Assembly (NCBI GenBank): GCA_030067055.1
Contig: JASJAL010000381.1
Coordinates: 1 to 6,841, forward strand
Origin: Kiloniellales bacterium
GTDB taxonomy: Bacteria; Pseudomonadota; Alphaproteobacteria; Kiloniellales; JAKSBE01
DNA length: 6,841 bases
Direction of reading: 5' to 3'
Shown: in pieces, positions 6,062-6,841 of the stretch
Layout: every line of letters begins with the position of its first letter
Position numbering within the stretch: the first letter of the stretch is position 1
Translations under genes and position numbers: made by a program
Notes under the pieces: model-generated
Database searches by the model: none
The model's input: the letters and a program-made list of their open reading frames with translations, nothing else
Told to the model about the DNA's origin: nothing

Positions 6062-6077
6062 CCTTCAAAATCGAAGG
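6062..6077. promoter_or_regulatory. 16-bp dyad upstream of acdS, possible operator
   Basis: CCTTC (6062-6066) and GAAGG (6073-6077) flank AAAATC, an AT-rich centre in a very GC-rich gap. The size and symmetry suit a dimeric regulator. acdS genes are often controlled by an Lrp-like regulator (AcdR), but no acdR is in the window and I cannot match a known box. Confidence 0.3.
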
Positions 6078-6080
6078 CGC

Positions 6081-6110
6081 AAGACGGCGGCGCTCGGTCC
6101 CGGCTAGACT
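6081..6110 (+). promoter_or_regulatory. Possible acdS promoter
   Basis: TAGACT (6105-6110) is a fair -10 (TA and T at the right places), with AAGACG (6081-6086) 18 bases upstream as a poor -35. Transcription would begin near 6117, giving a leader of about 27 bases that contains the strong GGAGG. GACGGC (6083-6088) and GCCGTC (6116-6121) also form a six-base inverted repeat around this site. Confidence 0.3.
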
Positions 6111-6143
6111 GCCAGGCCGTCGTTCCCGACCCGGAGGCCCGCG

Positions 6144-6841
6144 ATGCTCGAAACGTTCGAACGCTATCCGCTGATGTTCGGCCCGACGCCGATCGAGAAG
6201 CTGAGCCGCCTGTCCGAGCACCTGGGCGGCCAGGTCGAGATCTACGCCAAGCGAGAGGACTGCAACTCTGGCCTCGCCTTCGGCGGCAACAAGATCCGCA
6301 AGCTCGAGTACATCGTCCCCGACGCCATCGCTTCCAACGCTGACACCCTGGTCACCATCGGCGGCGTGCAGTCGAACCACACCCGCCAGGTTGCGGCGGT
6401 GGCGGCCAAGCTCGGGATGAAGTGCCGCCTGGTCCAGGAAAGCTGGGTCCCCTTCCCCGACGCGGTCTATGACCGGGTCGGCAACATCCTGATGAGCCGG
6501 GTCATGGGCGCCGAGATCGAGTTCGTCGACGAGGGCTTCGACATCGGCATCCGCGAGAGCTGGGAGCGGGCGCTGGAGGACGTGAAGGCCAAGGGCGGCA
6601 AGCCCTACCCCATTCCGGCCGGCGCCTCGGTCCACAAGTACGGCGGCCTCGGCTACGTCGGCTTCGCCGAGGAGGTCCGGGCCCAGGAGGCGGAGACCGG
6701 GATCCGCTTCGACTACATCATCGTCTGCTCCGTCACCGGCTCGACCCAGGCCGGCATGGTGGTCGGCTTCGCCGCGGACGGCCGCGCCCGAAACGTCATC
6801 GGCATCGACGCCTCGGCGGCGCCCGCGCAGACCCGGGCGCA
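6144..6841 (+). CDS. acdS: 1-aminocyclopropane-1-carboxylate (ACC) deaminase, 5' part (cut by window edge)
   Basis: PLP enzyme that breaks ACC, the ethylene precursor, into 2-oxobutanoate and ammonia, and so lets a bacterium use ACC as a nitrogen source. I translated 232 codons; the family is about 338 long, so roughly the last 105 residues are missing. Seen: [10 protein letters not shown] (8-17), [17 protein letters not shown] (34-50) with the PLP lysine K50, [11 protein letters not shown] (75-85), [14 protein letters not shown] and the phosphate-loop [11 protein letters not shown] (195-205). The sequence follows AcdS far more closely than D-cysteine desulfhydrase. Position 79 is His where many bacterial AcdS have Gln, and yeast-type enzymes have His as I recall. 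The family-defining Glu and Leu near 295 and 322 are beyond the window, so the activity is not fully proven. GGAGG at 6133-6137, six bases from the ATG, is an excellent ribosome site. Confidence 0.88.
   Translation, partial: MLETFERYPLMFGPTPIEKLSRLSEHLGGQVEIYAKREDCNSGLAFGGNKIRKLEYIVPDAIASNADTLVTIGGVQSNHTRQVAAVAAKLGMKCRLVQESWVPFPDAVYDRVGNILMSRVMGAEIEFVDEGFDIGIRESWERALEDVKAKGGKPYPIPAGASVHKYGGLGYVGFAEEVRAQEAETGIRFDYIIVCSVTGSTQAGMVVGFAADGRARNVIGIDASAAPAQTRA

Noticed and set aside
5124..6635. 503-codon open frame on the minus strand
   Set aside because: It runs antisense across three well-supported genes and an intergenic gap. No family motif is seen, and stop codons are rare by chance at this GC content.

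Overview
The window looks like chromosomal DNA from a GC-rich alphaproteobacterium, most likely of the Rhodospirillales type. The evidence is the gene order and protein styles. An htpX-rsmB pair sits back to back with a small SDHAF4/DUF1674 gene, an arrangement I recall from that group. The RsmB, HtpX and DUF1674 proteins all read as alphaproteobacterial. There are six protein genes plus probable regulatory sites. I see no tRNA, rRNA, CRISPR array, insertion sequence or phage gene.

Left part (1-2755). A TAXI-type solute-binding protein gene of a TRAP transporter runs leftwards off the window edge. It is divergent from an exported three-domain multicopper oxidase that keeps all eight trinuclear-site histidines and a His/Cys/His/Met type 1 site. 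The 341-base gap between them holds a long inverted repeat (15-base arms, 14 of 15 paired, 20-base spacer), the most notable unexplained element here. It may control one or both genes. Some stretches of this part are less GC-rich than the core genes to the right.

Middle (2768-5011, minus strand). htpX, a membrane heat-shock metalloprotease gene, is followed after 63 bases by rsmB, a 16S rRNA m5C methyltransferase gene, probably as one operon. Upstream of htpX is a heat-shock-sigma-like promoter (CTTGAAG, 15 bases, CCCAAGTG). rsmB ends tail to tail with the oxidase gene, only 12 bases apart.

Right part (5111-6841, plus strand). The SDHAF4-like gene (succinate dehydrogenase flavoprotein assembly) overlaps or closely precedes a COG4339-type HD-superfamily predicted metal-dependent phosphohydrolase gene. 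After a 141-base gap comes the 5' part of acdS (1-aminocyclopropane-1-carboxylate deaminase), cut by the window edge. It has a very good ribosome binding site and possible control elements in front.

The core genes are ordinary housekeeping. The transporter/oxidase pair and acdS look accessory. I found nothing that I would call a new multi-gene system. The best candidates for a second look are the inverted repeat between the divergent transporter and oxidase genes, and the dyads in the htpX/SDHAF4 and acdS upstream regions.
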